Below are positions 9,470-18,616 of a DNA stretch of 22,167 nt, piece by piece (position 1 is the stretch's first letter; each line of letters opens with the position of its first letter). The stretch covers positions 1-22,167 of the forward strand of contig JAPLBX010000046.1 in assembly GCA_026392535.1 (NCBI GenBank), in the 5' to 3' direction. This stretch comes from Actinomycetota bacterium. Its GTDB lineage: Bacteria; Actinomycetota; Actinomycetes; S36-B12; UBA5976. Position numbers and translations under genes: made by a program. The notes beneath the pieces were generated by a model that saw nothing but the letters and a program-made list of their open reading frames with translations, did no database searches and had not been told where the DNA came from.

Positions 9470-9769
9470 CTAGAACTTCAGCAAACTAGCTTCGTCAATC
9501 GACGCAGTGCGTCGAGTTCGGAAAATCGATACGATAATTGAAAGTCCAACTACCACTTCAGCAGCAGCCACGACCATCACGAAAAATGCAATTACTTGAC
9601 CATCAATTGAACCATTCGCCTTTGCAAAAGTCACGAATGCGAGGTTTGCAGCATTCAGCATCATTTCAACCGACATGAAAACCACAATCGCATTGCGGCG
9701 AACTAAAACACCGACTGCACCGATGCTAAACAAAATCGCTGAAAGCAAAATGAAATTATTAAGTTCCAT
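9470..9769 (-). CDS. nuoK: NADH-quinone oxidoreductase subunit K
   Basis: NuoK is a small three-helix membrane subunit of complex I (MrpC-like) that links the quinone-end subunits to the antiporter-like subunits. At 99 residues it is the expected size. The two buried glutamates needed for proton transfer are present: Glu35 in FMSVEMMLNAANLAF and Glu71 in VVAAAEVVVGLSIIV. The ATG directly follows the nuoJ stop. A ribosome site GGAGGA inside the last codons of nuoJ (about 9774-9779) supports this start. Confidence 0.97.
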   Translation of the reverse strand: MELNNFILLSAILFSIGAVGVLVRRNAIVVFMSVEMMLNAANLAFVTFAKANGSIDGQVIAFFVMVVAAAEVVVGLSIIVSIFRTRRTASIDEASLLKF

Positions 9770-10549
9770 TTATTCCTCCACTCGATCTGTTGATTGGCTA
9801 GTGATTACAGCTTCACCGCGGTTTAATGCCTGCACTTCATCTTTGCTAGCAAGATCAATCAAACGAATTGCACCACGAGCCGCTAATGGCTTTGGCACAG
9901 AAATTTCCGCCATCGTGCCATCAGGCAAGAGAGCTGGGATATCTACTGCGTTGTGACGTGCATAAACCCCAGGAGATGGAAGTGAACCTGGGTGGTTTCC
10001 ACTTTTGAAACGAAGAACTGAAAGATCGCGCTGGGTTAACGGTTTTTCTGCATGTTCGCGGTGAGTTAAAACCATCGCACCAAGTGCAGCGGTAATTAGC
10101 AATGCTGAAGTCGCTTCAAAAGCAAAAAGATACTTGGTGAAAATCAAACCAGCAAGTGCATCAATATTTCCATCATACGCAACATAAGCCTGATCGAATC
10201 CAATATTTGTCATTGTGATGTTGCCAAGTAAACCAATCAAAATCACACCGAGCGCGCTAGCGCCAAGCAGAGCTGGAACTCGTTGACCCTTAATGGATTC
10301 AGTAAGTGAATCACTTGAATCAACGCCTACGACCATCAAAACAAATAAGAACAACATCATTACTGCACCGGTGTAAACGATGATTTGCACCATCGACAAG
10401 AACGGCGCTTCCAATATTGCATATAGAACTGCCAAGTTGATCATGGTTAATGCAACAAATAAGGCGCTGTGAACAGCCTTCTTACTAAACACCATTCCAA
10501 GCGCGCCAAATACAGCTAGTGCAGCGCAAATCCAGAATGCGATAACCAT
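9770..10549 (-). CDS. nuoJ: NADH-quinone oxidoreductase subunit J with a long polar C-terminal tail
   Basis: NuoJ is a five-helix membrane subunit of complex I next to NuoH and NuoK. The signature is VQIIVYTGAVMMLFLFVLM (54-72), the helix that contains the pi-bulge moved during quinone coupling, with Tyr59 and the preceding Glu47. At 259 residues it is clearly longer than proteobacterial NuoJ (about 165-185). The extra part, from about residue 165, is polar and includes LPSPGVYARHNAVD with IPALLPDGT, a tail I associate with actinobacterial NuoJ; its role is unknown to me. The start is 3 bp after the nuoI stop. Confidence 0.96.
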   Translation of the reverse strand: MVIAFWICAALAVFGALGMVFSKKAVHSALFVALTMINLAVLYAILEAPFLSMVQIIVYTGAVMMLFLFVLMVVGVDSSDSLTESIKGQRVPALLGASALGVILIGLLGNITMTNIGFDQAYVAYDGNIDALAGLIFTKYLFAFEATSALLITAALGAMVLTHREHAEKPLTQRDLSVLRFKSGNHPGSLPSPGVYARHNAVDIPALLPDGTMAEISVPKPLAARGAIRLIDLASKDEVQALNRGEAVITSQSTDRVEE

Positions 10550-10552
10550 TTG

Positions 10553-11128
10553 TTACACCTGGCCATTCGCATTAATGCCAGCGCGAGCTGCAACTTCAGC
10601 AATTTGCGCATCAGTAGCGCGAGAAATTTTGCCTTGGTAGTAATCGCGTTCACTTGTACCTTCAACCATGCTGTGTGGCGCAGCCACCATGTTCGGCATT
10701 AGTGGGCCTAAAAGATCTTGTTTTTCAAAAATCAAACTTTCCCGAGTTTGGTCAGCAAGTTCGAATTCATTGGTCATTGTCAGCGCGCGGGTTGGGCATA
10801 CTTCAATGCAGAGTCCGCAGAAAATGCATCGCAAATAATTAATTTGATAAACCCGGCCATAGCGTTCACCTGGGGAGAAGCGTTCTTCTTCAGTGTTATC
10901 TGCGCCTTCAACCAAAATTGCATCAGCCGGACAAGCCCATGCACAAAGTTCACAACCAATGCACTTTTCCAAACCATCTGGGTGGCGGTTTAGTTGATGA
11001 CGGCCATGGAAACGTGGCTTTGGTGGGTATTTGTCTTTTTGTTCTGGATAGTTTTCCGTGTTCGGCTTTTTGAACATCGTGGAAAACGTCACCCAAAATC
11101 CTCGAACTATTTGTGGCACACGAGACAT
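10553..11128 (-). CDS. nuoI: NADH-quinone oxidoreductase subunit I (two 4Fe-4S clusters)
   Basis: NuoI is the ferredoxin-like subunit that carries clusters N6a and N6b between NuoG and NuoB in the peripheral arm. It has 191 residues. The two CxxCxxCxxxCP motifs are complete: Cys56, 59, 62 and 66 in CIGCELCAWACP, and Cys101, 104, 107 and 111 in CIFCGLCIEVCP. The short N-terminal stretch GFWVTFSTMFKK is the usual amphipathic membrane anchor. The ATG is 2 bp after the nuoH stop, with a GAGGAG ribosome site overlapping the end of nuoH. Confidence 0.97.
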   Translation of the reverse strand: MSRVPQIVRGFWVTFSTMFKKPNTENYPEQKDKYPPKPRFHGRHQLNRHPDGLEKCIGCELCAWACPADAILVEGADNTEEERFSPGERYGRVYQINYLRCIFCGLCIEVCPTRALTMTNEFELADQTRESLIFEKQDLLGPLMPNMVAAPHSMVEGTSERDYYQGKISRATDAQIAEVAARAGINANGQV

Positions 11129-11130
11129 CT

Positions 11131-12423
11131 CTAAGACTCCTCAACCTGTAAAGCCGATTTCTCAGACTTTGTAACTTGCCCTGGAAGCGGTGGCACTGGA
11201 TGGACACCTGCAAATGGATCAAACTCTGCGATTTCGTCTTCAACTAATTCCACGTCGCGCTTGCTGCGACGATTTTTTACTTCTTCAAAAATCCAGCTAA
11301 TGAAAAGCAAAATTGTTAATGGAATCAACAACCAGCGAGCTGTTGTTGCGGTATCAAACCCAGCAATGTTGCGACTTGCGCGAGCGGTTGCAACAATCAA
11401 AATCCAGCCGATTGAAACTGGCAGCAGAACCTTCCAACCAAATTTCATGAACTGGTCGTAGCGCAAACGTGGCAAAGTTCCGCGCAACCAAATGAATACG
11501 AAAATAAAGACGGAGATTTTTCCGAAGAACCAAATCATCGGGAACCAGCCAGTGTTTGCACTTTCCCAAAGTGATATCGGCCAAGGTGCGCGCCAGCCAC
11601 CGAGGAATAGCGTGGTGGCAAGTGCTGAAACCGTCACCATGTTGATGTATTCAGCCAAGAAGAAAAGTGCAAATTTCAGCGAAGAGTATTCAGTGTGGAA
11701 ACCACCGACCAGCTCACCTTCTGCTTCTGGAAGGTCAAAAGGTGCCCGGTTGGTTTCGCCAACCATGGCCATCACATAAATTATGAATGAAGGAAGCAGT
11801 AAAACAATGAACCAAGTGCCAGCTTGTGCGGCCACAATCTCGGAAGTTGAAATTGATCCTGCATAAAGGAAAACTGCAACAAACGAAAGTCCCATTGGAA
11901 TTTCGTAAGAAATCATTTGTGCACTTGAGCGTAAACCACCGAGCAATGCATATGTTGAACCCGAAGACCAGCCAGCAAGCACGATTCCGTAAATACCAAT
12001 CGAAGAAATTGCCAAGATATACAAAACTGACACTGGGAAGTCGGTTAGTTGCAAAGGTGTTGCGGTTCCGAAGATTGAAACTTCAGGTCCGAACGGAATT
12101 ACTGCGAAAGTCATGAATGCAGGAACACACGCAATCACTGGTGCCAACCAATAGACAGCTCTATCTGCAGTGCGCGGAATGATTTCTTCCTTGAGTGCGA
12201 GTTTCACACCATCCATCAAAGACTGCAAAGAACCACCCGGACCAACTCGGTTTGGACCCACACGCATTTGCATCCAAGAGACAACTTTGCGCTCCATAAT
12301 GATTGTGATCAAAGTGACCAAAACCAAAATTACGAAGATACCAACTGCTTTTAAAGCAACTAACCAAAGTGGATCGAGACCAAAAGCGCCAAGCCCTTGT
12401 GCAGCGCCAATCAGCTTGTTCAT
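11131..12423 (-). CDS. nuoH: NADH-quinone oxidoreductase subunit H
   Basis: NuoH forms most of the quinone chamber and the first proton channel of complex I. It has 430 residues with eight or nine helices. Conserved blocks are MERKVVSWMQMRVGPNRVGP (43-62), SYEIPMGL with Glu174, and the signature GETNRAPFDLPEAEGELVGG (222-241) followed by FHTEY, which supplies the acidic residues at the quinone site (Glu223, 233, 235, 237). From about residue 375 the protein ends in a charged cytoplasmic tail rich in Glu, Lys and Pro, longer than in E. coli and usual in actinobacteria. The ATG overlaps the nuoG TGA by 4 bp. Confidence 0.97.
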   Translation of the reverse strand: MNKLIGAAQGLGAFGLDPLWLVALKAVGIFVILVLVTLITIIMERKVVSWMQMRVGPNRVGPGGSLQSLMDGVKLALKEEIIPRTADRAVYWLAPVIACVPAFMTFAVIPFGPEVSIFGTATPLQLTDFPVSVLYILAISSIGIYGIVLAGWSSGSTYALLGGLRSSAQMISYEIPMGLSFVAVFLYAGSISTSEIVAAQAGTWFIVLLLPSFIIYVMAMVGETNRAPFDLPEAEGELVGGFHTEYSSLKFALFFLAEYINMVTVSALATTLFLGGWRAPWPISLWESANTGWFPMIWFFGKISVFIFVFIWLRGTLPRLRYDQFMKFGWKVLLPVSIGWILIVATARASRNIAGFDTATTARWLLIPLTILLFISWIFEEVKNRRSKRDVELVEDEIAEFDPFAGVHPVPPLPGQVTKSEKSALQVEES

Positions 12424-14756
12424 TGGCCACCACCGCGCTTGATAGTCACGATGTTTCCATGCGCAGCGCCCAAATTAGTCCGAACTTTGGATTCACCGGA
12501 GTTTGTAGGCAACCAGACAGTATTTTCAGCACCATCAACAAATATTGCTTCAACAGTAATTGAACCAAGTGAAGTTGAAATTTCTATCAAGTCACCTTCG
12601 GCTATTGAGTGGGCGGCGGCGGTTTTTGAATTCAATCCAGCAATCACATTGCGAGAGGTAGCAGCCAAGAATGGTTCGCCTTCTTGAAGTGCGCCATCAT
12701 CAATCAATTGATTCCAGGTGCTCAAAGTCAAACCGTTTGGCACATCTGCGCCATGGCTTGGAGCATCTACTCGATTTGTTGGGGCGGCAAACTGCGCAAG
12801 TTCGGCGCGTAGTTGGGCAACGTCTTGTTGTCCAAGTAGGACATCCATTGCATCTGCAATCATTGCAAGTACGCGGCCATCGGTTAGTTTGTTATGTTCA
12901 CGAATCGCCTGCCCAAAATTACGTGGCCGGCCTTCCCAATCGATAAATGTGCCAGATTTTTCTGTTACCACAGCGACCGGCAAAACCACATTAGCAAGTT
13001 CAGTAATACTTGACGGGCGAATTTCTAGCGAGACTACAAATGGTGTGTTCTCAATAGCTTGCAAAGTACTAGCAGAGTGTTGCGTATCTTCAACATCCAC
13101 ACTTGTAATTAATAATGCTTTCAATTCGCCATTCACTGCTGCGTGAACAATTGCACCAAAATCACGACCAGCAGCAAAAGGAAGCGTGTTGTTTTCAACA
13201 TTCCAAATGTCTGCAGCTTTTTCGCGTGCACTTGAATCAGTCAATGAATTTCCATTTGGAAGAAGACCTGGCAATAAACCAGCATCGACAGCACCACGAT
13301 CACCTGCACGACGCGGCACCCAGGCCAACTTCGCACCAGACTCTTTAGCTTTCTTGGTTGCAGCGGTTAGCAATCCAGTTACAGACGCTGCACGTTCACC
13401 GACCAAAATAATTGTGTTTGCATCAAGTGCAAGTTCGGAAAGTGCTGAAACTTCATGACCCGCTGCGGTAGCAATTACGGTTGCATTTAACTTCTTGTTT
13501 CCAGAAGTGACGTGTGAAGTAATTGCAGTTACCTTTGTGCGTCCTCGACGAACTGCTTTGCGCAGGCGCAACTGAATCATTGGACTTTCGTCTTCCGGCT
13601 CAAAGGCAACCAATACAACATGTGCAGCTTTTTCGAGATCTGCATAAGTAACTCCAAGTCCACTTCCTGCAACTACTGAACTCAAGAATTGAGTTTCTTC
13701 GGTTGAATGTGGACGGGAACGGAAATCAACATCGTCAGTACCAAGTACTGCGCGAGCAAACTTGGAAATTGCGTAAGCATCTTCCACCGTGTGACGGCCA
13801 CCGGCAAGAACTGCAGTTGCGCCACTTGCGGCTGCCAAACCTTTAGCAGCCACGTCGATTGCTTCGGTCCAAGATGCAGGGTGAAGTAGGCCATCTTCGC
13901 CACGAACTAATGGCTGGTTTAGGCGTCCTTCTTGCACGTAAGGGAATGCGAATCGACCTTTGTCGCAATTCCATTCTTCGTTAACTTGTGGATCGTCCCA
14001 AGCTAAACGGCGCATAACATTTCCACGGCGGATGTCCGTACGAAGTGAACATCCACTTGCGCAATGTTCACAAGTTGTTGGAACTGAAACCAAGTCGAAT
14101 GGTCGGGAGCGGAATCGATATTTCGCACTCGTCAAAGCACCAACCGGACAAATTTGAATTGTATTTCCCGAGAAATAAGAATCGAATGGTTGATCATCTG
14201 AAATACCAACTTGTTGCTGTGATCCACGCTCAAGTAATGCGATCATTGGATCTCCCGCTACTTGGTCAGCAAAGCGAGTGCAACGTGCACATGAAACACA
14301 GCGTTCACGGTCAGAAACATTGATTGGTTTTTCGAATTCACGTTTTTCACCATCAAAGCGAGATTCACCTCGGCCGTTTGTCATTGCTTGGTTTTGCAAT
14401 GGACATTCGCCACCTTTGTCACAAACCGGACAATCAAGTGGGTGGTTGATCAGTAGAAATTCCATCACACCTTTTTGTGCTTCATCTGCCATAACGGATG
14501 AAACCTGGGTGCGAACTTTCATTCCTTCAGCAACCGTCATCGCGCAAGATGGTTGCGGTTTAGCTTGACCTTCAATTTCAACTAAACAAGCCCGGCAAGC
14601 AGCAACTGGATCTAGAAGTGGATGATCACAAAAACGTGGTACCTGCACACCAAGTTGTTCAGCTGCGCGAATAATGAGCGTGCCTTTTGGCACCTGCACT
14701 TCAATATCGTCAATTGTTAAAGTGACGAGTTCTACTGGAGTGTTGTCAATAGTCAT
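12420..14756 (-). CDS. nuoG: NADH-quinone oxidoreductase subunit G with all four Fe-S clusters, including N7
   Basis: NuoG is the large peripheral-arm Fe-S subunit, 778 residues. The ferredoxin domain holds the 2Fe-2S cluster N1b (Cys43, 54, 57, 71). Next come the His-ligated N5 motif (His105, Cys109, 112, 118) and N4 (Cys153, 156, 159, 203). A further CxxCxxxCx27C set (Cys229, 232, 236, 264) matches the extra cluster N7 known from E. coli and Thermus and lost in mitochondria and many bacteria. The remainder is a molybdopterin-oxidoreductase-like domain, without an obvious cofactor role in complex I, ending in a dinucleotide-binding-like domain. The ATG shares one base with the nuoF stop (TAATG). 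The C-terminal domain is more divergent than the N-terminal part. Confidence 0.96.
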   Translation of the reverse strand: MTIDNTPVELVTLTIDDIEVQVPKGTLIIRAAEQLGVQVPRFCDHPLLDPVAACRACLVEIEGQAKPQPSCAMTVAEGMKVRTQVSSVMADEAQKGVMEFLLINHPLDCPVCDKGGECPLQNQAMTNGRGESRFDGEKREFEKPINVSDRERCVSCARCTRFADQVAGDPMIALLERGSQQQVGISDDQPFDSYFSGNTIQICPVGALTSAKYRFRSRPFDLVSVPTTCEHCASGCSLRTDIRRGNVMRRLAWDDPQVNEEWNCDKGRFAFPYVQEGRLNQPLVRGEDGLLHPASWTEAIDVAAKGLAAASGATAVLAGGRHTVEDAYAISKFARAVLGTDDVDFRSRPHSTEETQFLSSVVAGSGLGVTYADLEKAAHVVLVAFEPEDESPMIQLRLRKAVRRGRTKVTAITSHVTSGNKKLNATVIATAAGHEVSALSELALDANTIILVGERAASVTGLLTAATKKAKESGAKLAWVPRRAGDRGAVDAGLLPGLLPNGNSLTDSSAREKAADIWNVENNTLPFAAGRDFGAIVHAAVNGELKALLITSVDVEDTQHSASTLQAIENTPFVVSLEIRPSSITELANVVLPVAVVTEKSGTFIDWEGRPRNFGQAIREHNKLTDGRVLAMIADAMDVLLGQQDVAQLRAELAQFAAPTNRVDAPSHGADVPNGLTLSTWNQLIDDGALQEGEPFLAATSRNVIAGLNSKTAAAHSIAEGDLIEISTSLGSITVEAIFVDGAENTVWLPTNSGESKVRTNLGAAHGNIVTIKRGGGQ

Positions 14757-16057
14757 TAGACATTCGCCTTTGAAAATATGGTGGTAGCAGCTGGATCGAA
14801 TGCAATGTCAGCAGCTGTGCGAACTCCGGCTTCAAATTCAGTACGGAAATGTTTCATCGCACCAGGGAATGGAGTTGCAGCTGCATCGCCAAGTGCACAG
14901 AACGAACGTCCCATAATTTGTTGGCACAATTCATCGATCTTTTCCAAATCAGTTTCTTGACCTTCACCCTTTTCAAGTCGTTTAAGCAATCCACTGATCC
15001 AGTAGGTGCCTTCGCGACAAGGTGTGCACTTTCCGCAAGATTCATGTTTGTAGAACTGCAACCAACGGCTAACAGCTTTTACAACACTTGTTGTTTCGTC
15101 GAACACCATTGGGGTTCCGGTACCGAGCATGGTGCCAGCAGCAGCCATGTCTTCGTAAGTTAGTGGAAGATCTAGATGTGCTTCAGTCAACATTGGAACT
15201 GAAGATCCACCTGGAATCCAAAACTTCAAAGTGTGACCATCGCGCATACCGCCAGCATGTTCAAGAAGTTCACGCATGGTGGTGCCAAGTGCTGCTTCAT
15301 AAATACCTGGGCGCTTGACGTGACCCGAAACTGCAAACAGTTTGAAGCCAGGTGACTTCTCGGTTCCCCACTGCTTCAACCAATCTGCACCATTGCGGAT
15401 GATGTATGGAATGTTCGCGATGGTTTCTGCATTGTTGATGACTGTTGGTGACGCATATAAACCTGCTACAGCTGGAAACGGCGGCTTCAGACGTGGTTGG
15501 CCTCTGTGGCCTTCGAGTGAATCAAGTAGTGCAGTTTCTTCACCACAAATGTATGCGCCAGCGCCAGCGTGGACAACAACTTCAAGATTAAAGCCTGAAC
15601 CTTGAATGTTTTGACCAAGTAGTCCAGCTGCATAAGCTTCTTTAACAGCGTTGGTGACGCGGCGAATCACATGCGGCACTTCGCCACGAATATAAATGAA
15701 TGCATGATTAGCTCGAATCGCATAAGAAGAAATTGCTACGCCTTCGACAAGTGCGTGTGGATTGGCAAGCATCAAAGGAATGTCTTTACATGCACCTGGT
15801 TCTGATTCATCAGCATTAACAACTAAGTAATGTGGCTTGCCATCGTTTTGTGGAACAAAGCCCCACTTCATTCCGGTTGGGAAACCTGCACCACCACGTC
15901 CACGCAAACCTGAATCTTTCACAGTTTGAATAATTGAATCTGGATCAGACTTAAGTGCTTTTGCTAGTGCAACATAACCATGATGGCGTTTGTAGCCTTC
16001 AAGTTTGTATGAATCTGCTTCATCCCAGTGGGCGGTCAAAATCGGAGTTAAAACCAT
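14756..16057 (-). CDS. nuoF: NADH-quinone oxidoreductase subunit F (NADH and FMN binding)
   Basis: NuoF oxidises NADH with FMN and passes electrons to its 4Fe-4S cluster N3. It has 433 residues. Visible sites are GRGGAGFPTGMKW (53-65) for FMN and NADH, NADESEPGACKD (81-92), GAGAYICGEETALL (165-178), and the N3 ligands Cys341, 344 and 347 in ESCGKCTPCREG with Cys387 in RSFCALGD. The start ATG at 16057 is 5 bp after the nuoE stop and is backed by a GGAGGT ribosome site at 16067-16072, spaced 9 nt. Its presence with NuoE and NuoG shows that this complex I takes NADH and is not a ferredoxin-only or F420-linked form. Confidence 0.98.
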   Translation of the reverse strand: MVLTPILTAHWDEADSYKLEGYKRHHGYVALAKALKSDPDSIIQTVKDSGLRGRGGAGFPTGMKWGFVPQNDGKPHYLVVNADESEPGACKDIPLMLANPHALVEGVAISSYAIRANHAFIYIRGEVPHVIRRVTNAVKEAYAAGLLGQNIQGSGFNLEVVVHAGAGAYICGEETALLDSLEGHRGQPRLKPPFPAVAGLYASPTVINNAETIANIPYIIRNGADWLKQWGTEKSPGFKLFAVSGHVKRPGIYEAALGTTMRELLEHAGGMRDGHTLKFWIPGGSSVPMLTEAHLDLPLTYEDMAAAGTMLGTGTPMVFDETTSVVKAVSRWLQFYKHESCGKCTPCREGTYWISGLLKRLEKGEGQETDLEKIDELCQQIMGRSFCALGDAAATPFPGAMKHFRTEFEAGVRTAADIAFDPAATTIFSKANV

Positions 16058-16062
16058 ATTAA

Positions 16063-16707
16063 TCAGACCTCCGAACTCGGTAGGGTCTGGCCTACTTCTC
16101 TAGCGCGATGCAAACCTGCCAACATCTTTTCATCGATTGCAGGTGCATCAAATTCGTCATCATCAAACCCAGCTAGCAAACGTTCAGAAGCTTGCAAGCC
16201 CTTGATTACTGGACCGCGAGTTGATTTAACTTCTTTGCCTTCACGTAAATCTGAGAGTGCTTTGCGTACTCCATCGACTGTGGCATCGTCGAAAAATTCC
16301 CAGTCCAGAGTTACCACTGGTGCGTGGGTGCAAGCGGCTTGGCATTCGATTCTTTCTAAAGTGATTTTTCCATCTTCAGAAGTTTCGTCATGGCCGGTAT
16401 TTAGATCACTAGAAATTGCATTCCAGATTGCATCCCCGCCAAGCAAGCCACACATTGTGTTTGTGCAAACTCCGACGTGATGTTTTCCAGTGTTGTGACG
16501 CTTATACATTGTGTAGAAAGTTGCGACTGCTGCTACTTCAGCTGTTGCTAGGTCTAATACATCTGCACAAAGTGCAATTCCATCTGAACTGACTAAACCT
16601 TCAACGCTTTGCACTAAATGCAGCATCGGCAATAGTGCAGAACGAGAATGCGGATAACGACCTGCAAGTTCTTTGGCTTCATTCCATGTAGTTTCGGTAA
16701 AAGTCAT
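16063..16707 (-). CDS. nuoE: NADH-quinone oxidoreductase subunit E (2Fe-2S, N1a)
   Basis: NuoE is the thioredoxin-like subunit of the NADH dehydrogenase module. Its 214 residues include the four ligands of cluster N1a, Cys81 and Cys86 (CTNTMC) and Cys122 and Cys126 (CQAAC), in the normal CX4C...CX3C pattern. The helical N-terminal domain contains the family stretch ATAEVAAVATFYTMY. About 50 C-terminal residues beyond the core are polar. The ATG shares one base with the nuoD TAA, so translation is probably coupled. Confidence 0.96.
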   Translation of the reverse strand: MTFTETTWNEAKELAGRYPHSRSALLPMLHLVQSVEGLVSSDGIALCADVLDLATAEVAAVATFYTMYKRHNTGKHHVGVCTNTMCGLLGGDAIWNAISSDLNTGHDETSEDGKITLERIECQAACTHAPVVTLDWEFFDDATVDGVRKALSDLREGKEVKSTRGPVIKGLQASERLLAGFDDDEFDAPAIDEKMLAGLHRAREVGQTLPSSEV

Positions 16708-18029
16708 TAGCGGTCAACACCACCCATCACAGGATCGATACTTGCAACAACTGCGATCAAGTCTGCAACTTGTCCGCCTTCTGCCATTGCTGGCATTGCT
16801 TGAAGATTATTAAAAGATGGGTCGCGAAAGTGGACACGATATGGCTTAGTTCCACCATCGGAAACCAAATGCACACCAAGTTCGCCGCGTGGACCTTCAA
16901 CTGCTTGATAAACCTGACCAACTGGAACTTCAAAACCTTCAGTAACTAGTTTGAAGTGGTGAATCAAAGCTTCCATGGATTCGCCCATGATTTTCTTGAT
17001 GTGATCAAGTGAGTTTCCTTGACCATCAGCACCAACTGAAAGTTGAGCTGGCCAGGCAATCTTTTTGTCTTCAATCATCACTGGGCCAGGTTGTAGACGA
17101 TCTAGACATTGTTCAACAATCTTGAGTGATTCATTCATTTCTTCTAGGCGAATCAAGAAACGTCCGTAGGCATCGCATGATGTGCGAGTTGGAACATTGA
17201 ATTCATAAGTTTCGTATCCGCAGTAAGGCTGCGACTTGCGCAAATCCCACGGCAAACCTGCCGAACGCAAAACTGGACCAGTCATACCAAGTGCGATGCA
17301 ACCTGTTAAATCCAAGTAACCGATATTTGAGGTTCGCTTCATCCAAATATCGCTATCAACCAAAAGATCTGCTGTGTCTTTGAAGTTTTTCTTCAACTTA
17401 ACGATTGCTTCGCGAATTTTGAATTCAGCATTGGCTGGCAAATCTTGTGCTAAGCCACCTGGGCGAATGTATGCATGATTCATTCGCAATCCGGTGATGT
17501 ATTCGTAAAGTTCCAAAATGATTTCGCGTTCGCGCAAGCCAACAGTCATCGCAGTCAACGCACCAAGTTCCATACCGCCAGTTGCGAGGCAAACCAAGTG
17601 CGAAGAAACTCGATTTAATTCCATCAACATTACGCGGATCACATTTGCGCGTTCTGGAATTTGATCGGTGATACCAAGAAGTTTTTCTACTGCTAAGCAG
17701 TAAGCCACTTCGTTGAAGAATGGTGATAGGTAATCCATGCGGGTTACGTAAGTAACACCTTGGGTCCAAGAACGATATTCCATATTCTTCTCGATGCCAG
17801 TGTGCAAATATCCAATTGCACTTCTAGCTTCAATGACAGTTTCACCTTCGAGTTCCAAAATCATGCGAAGCACACCATGTGTTGACGGATGCTGTGGTCC
17901 CATGTTTACAACTACACGTTCTTGATGCCCATCAGGTGCGCCATGAATTGTGTCCCAGTCGCCACCGACAACGGTGTGGACGCGACCTTCAGTTGTGTCG
18001 TATGTATCTGCGTAAACGTCATGGGCCAT
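16707..18029 (-). CDS. nuoD: NADH-quinone oxidoreductase subunit D
   Basis: NuoD is the 49-kDa-type subunit that forms the quinone head-group site with NuoB. It has 440 residues and derives from the NiFe-hydrogenase large subunit. MGPQHPSTHGVLRM (43-56) contains the loop histidines (His47, His51) next to the quinone, followed by GYLHTGIEKNMEYRSW and RMDYLSPFFNE. The nickel-binding Cys pairs of hydrogenases are absent, as expected. It is a separate gene from nuoC, not the fused nuoCD of enterobacteria. The ATG shares one base with the nuoC stop (TAATG). Confidence 0.98.
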   Translation of the reverse strand: MAHDVYADTYDTTEGRVHTVVGGDWDTIHGAPDGHQERVVVNMGPQHPSTHGVLRMILELEGETVIEARSAIGYLHTGIEKNMEYRSWTQGVTYVTRMDYLSPFFNEVAYCLAVEKLLGITDQIPERANVIRVMLMELNRVSSHLVCLATGGMELGALTAMTVGLREREIILELYEYITGLRMNHAYIRPGGLAQDLPANAEFKIREAIVKLKKNFKDTADLLVDSDIWMKRTSNIGYLDLTGCIALGMTGPVLRSAGLPWDLRKSQPYCGYETYEFNVPTRTSCDAYGRFLIRLEEMNESLKIVEQCLDRLQPGPVMIEDKKIAWPAQLSVGADGQGNSLDHIKKIMGESMEALIHHFKLVTEGFEVPVGQVYQAVEGPRGELGVHLVSDGGTKPYRVHFRDPSFNNLQAMPAMAEGGQVADLIAVVASIDPVMGGVDR

Positions 18030-18616
18030 TAGTACGACCTACGTTCACTTGGAGCCGGCACAGTTGCACCCTTGTACTCAATTGGAATACCACCGAGTGG
18101 ATAGTCCTTACGTTGTGGATGGCCTGGCCAATCGTCTGGCATTTGAATGCGAGTTAAACCTGGATGACCGTCAAAAATAATTCCAAAGAAATCAAAAGTT
18201 TCGCGTTCATGCCAATCTGCAGCTGGCCATATTGCTGTTAGCGACGGCATGTGTGGATTCGCATACGGAACTGCAACTTGCAAACGAACTCGGCGATTGT
18301 GCGTCATGGAAAGTAATTCGATGCTTGCAACAAGTTCGCGATCTTTGTCACCAGGGAAATTAACTCCAGAAACTGAAACACAGACCTCAAAACGCAAAGA
18401 CTCAACATCTCGAAGGGTCTGGGCAACTGAAACCAAATGTTCGGCTTTCACATTAATACACATTTGCGCAGATGGCAAAAGCACTGGGCGAACAAGTCCA
18501 CCGAATCCTGATGTGTCACCTGAATCGCTATTGCGAAATGCGCCGATGCGCACATCAATTTGGCGACTAACAGTTTCGTTGCCAGTCACTTCTACTAAGT
18601 TATCGTTTTCGCTCAC
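18029..18616 (-). CDS. nuoC: NADH-quinone oxidoreductase subunit C
   Basis: NuoC is the 30-kDa-type peripheral subunit of complex I, 195 residues. The signature WHERETFDFFGIIFDGHPGL (135-154) and HPQRKDYPLGG (166-176) are clear. The first 35 residues are polar and poorly conserved. The start is GTG at 18616-18614, which overlaps the nuoB TGA as GTGA (4 bp); no ATG lies nearby in frame, and the reading is consistent with the coupled pattern of the operon. Confidence 0.96.
   Translation of the reverse strand: MSENDNLVEVTGNETVSRQIDVRIGAFRNSDSGDTSGFGGLVRPVLLPSAQMCINVKAEHLVSVAQTLRDVESLRFEVCVSVSGVNFPGDKDRELVASIELLSMTHNRRVRLQVAVPYANPHMPSLTAIWPAADWHERETFDFFGIIFDGHPGLTRIQMPDDWPGHPQRKDYPLGGIPIEYKGATVPAPSERRSY

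Noticed and set aside
12718..13146. A 142-codon open frame on the + strand opposite nuoG
   Set aside because: It lies wholly antisense to a well-supported nuoG domain, has a low-complexity composition rich in Ser and Ala, no recognisable motif and no ribosome site. It is a shadow of nuoG codon use.
12420..14756. NuoG as a formate dehydrogenase or other molybdoenzyme, because of its molybdopterin-like domain
   Set aside because: It has the N1b, N4, N5 and N7 ligand sets of NuoG and lies between nuoF and nuoH. The domain is a known relic in complex I.
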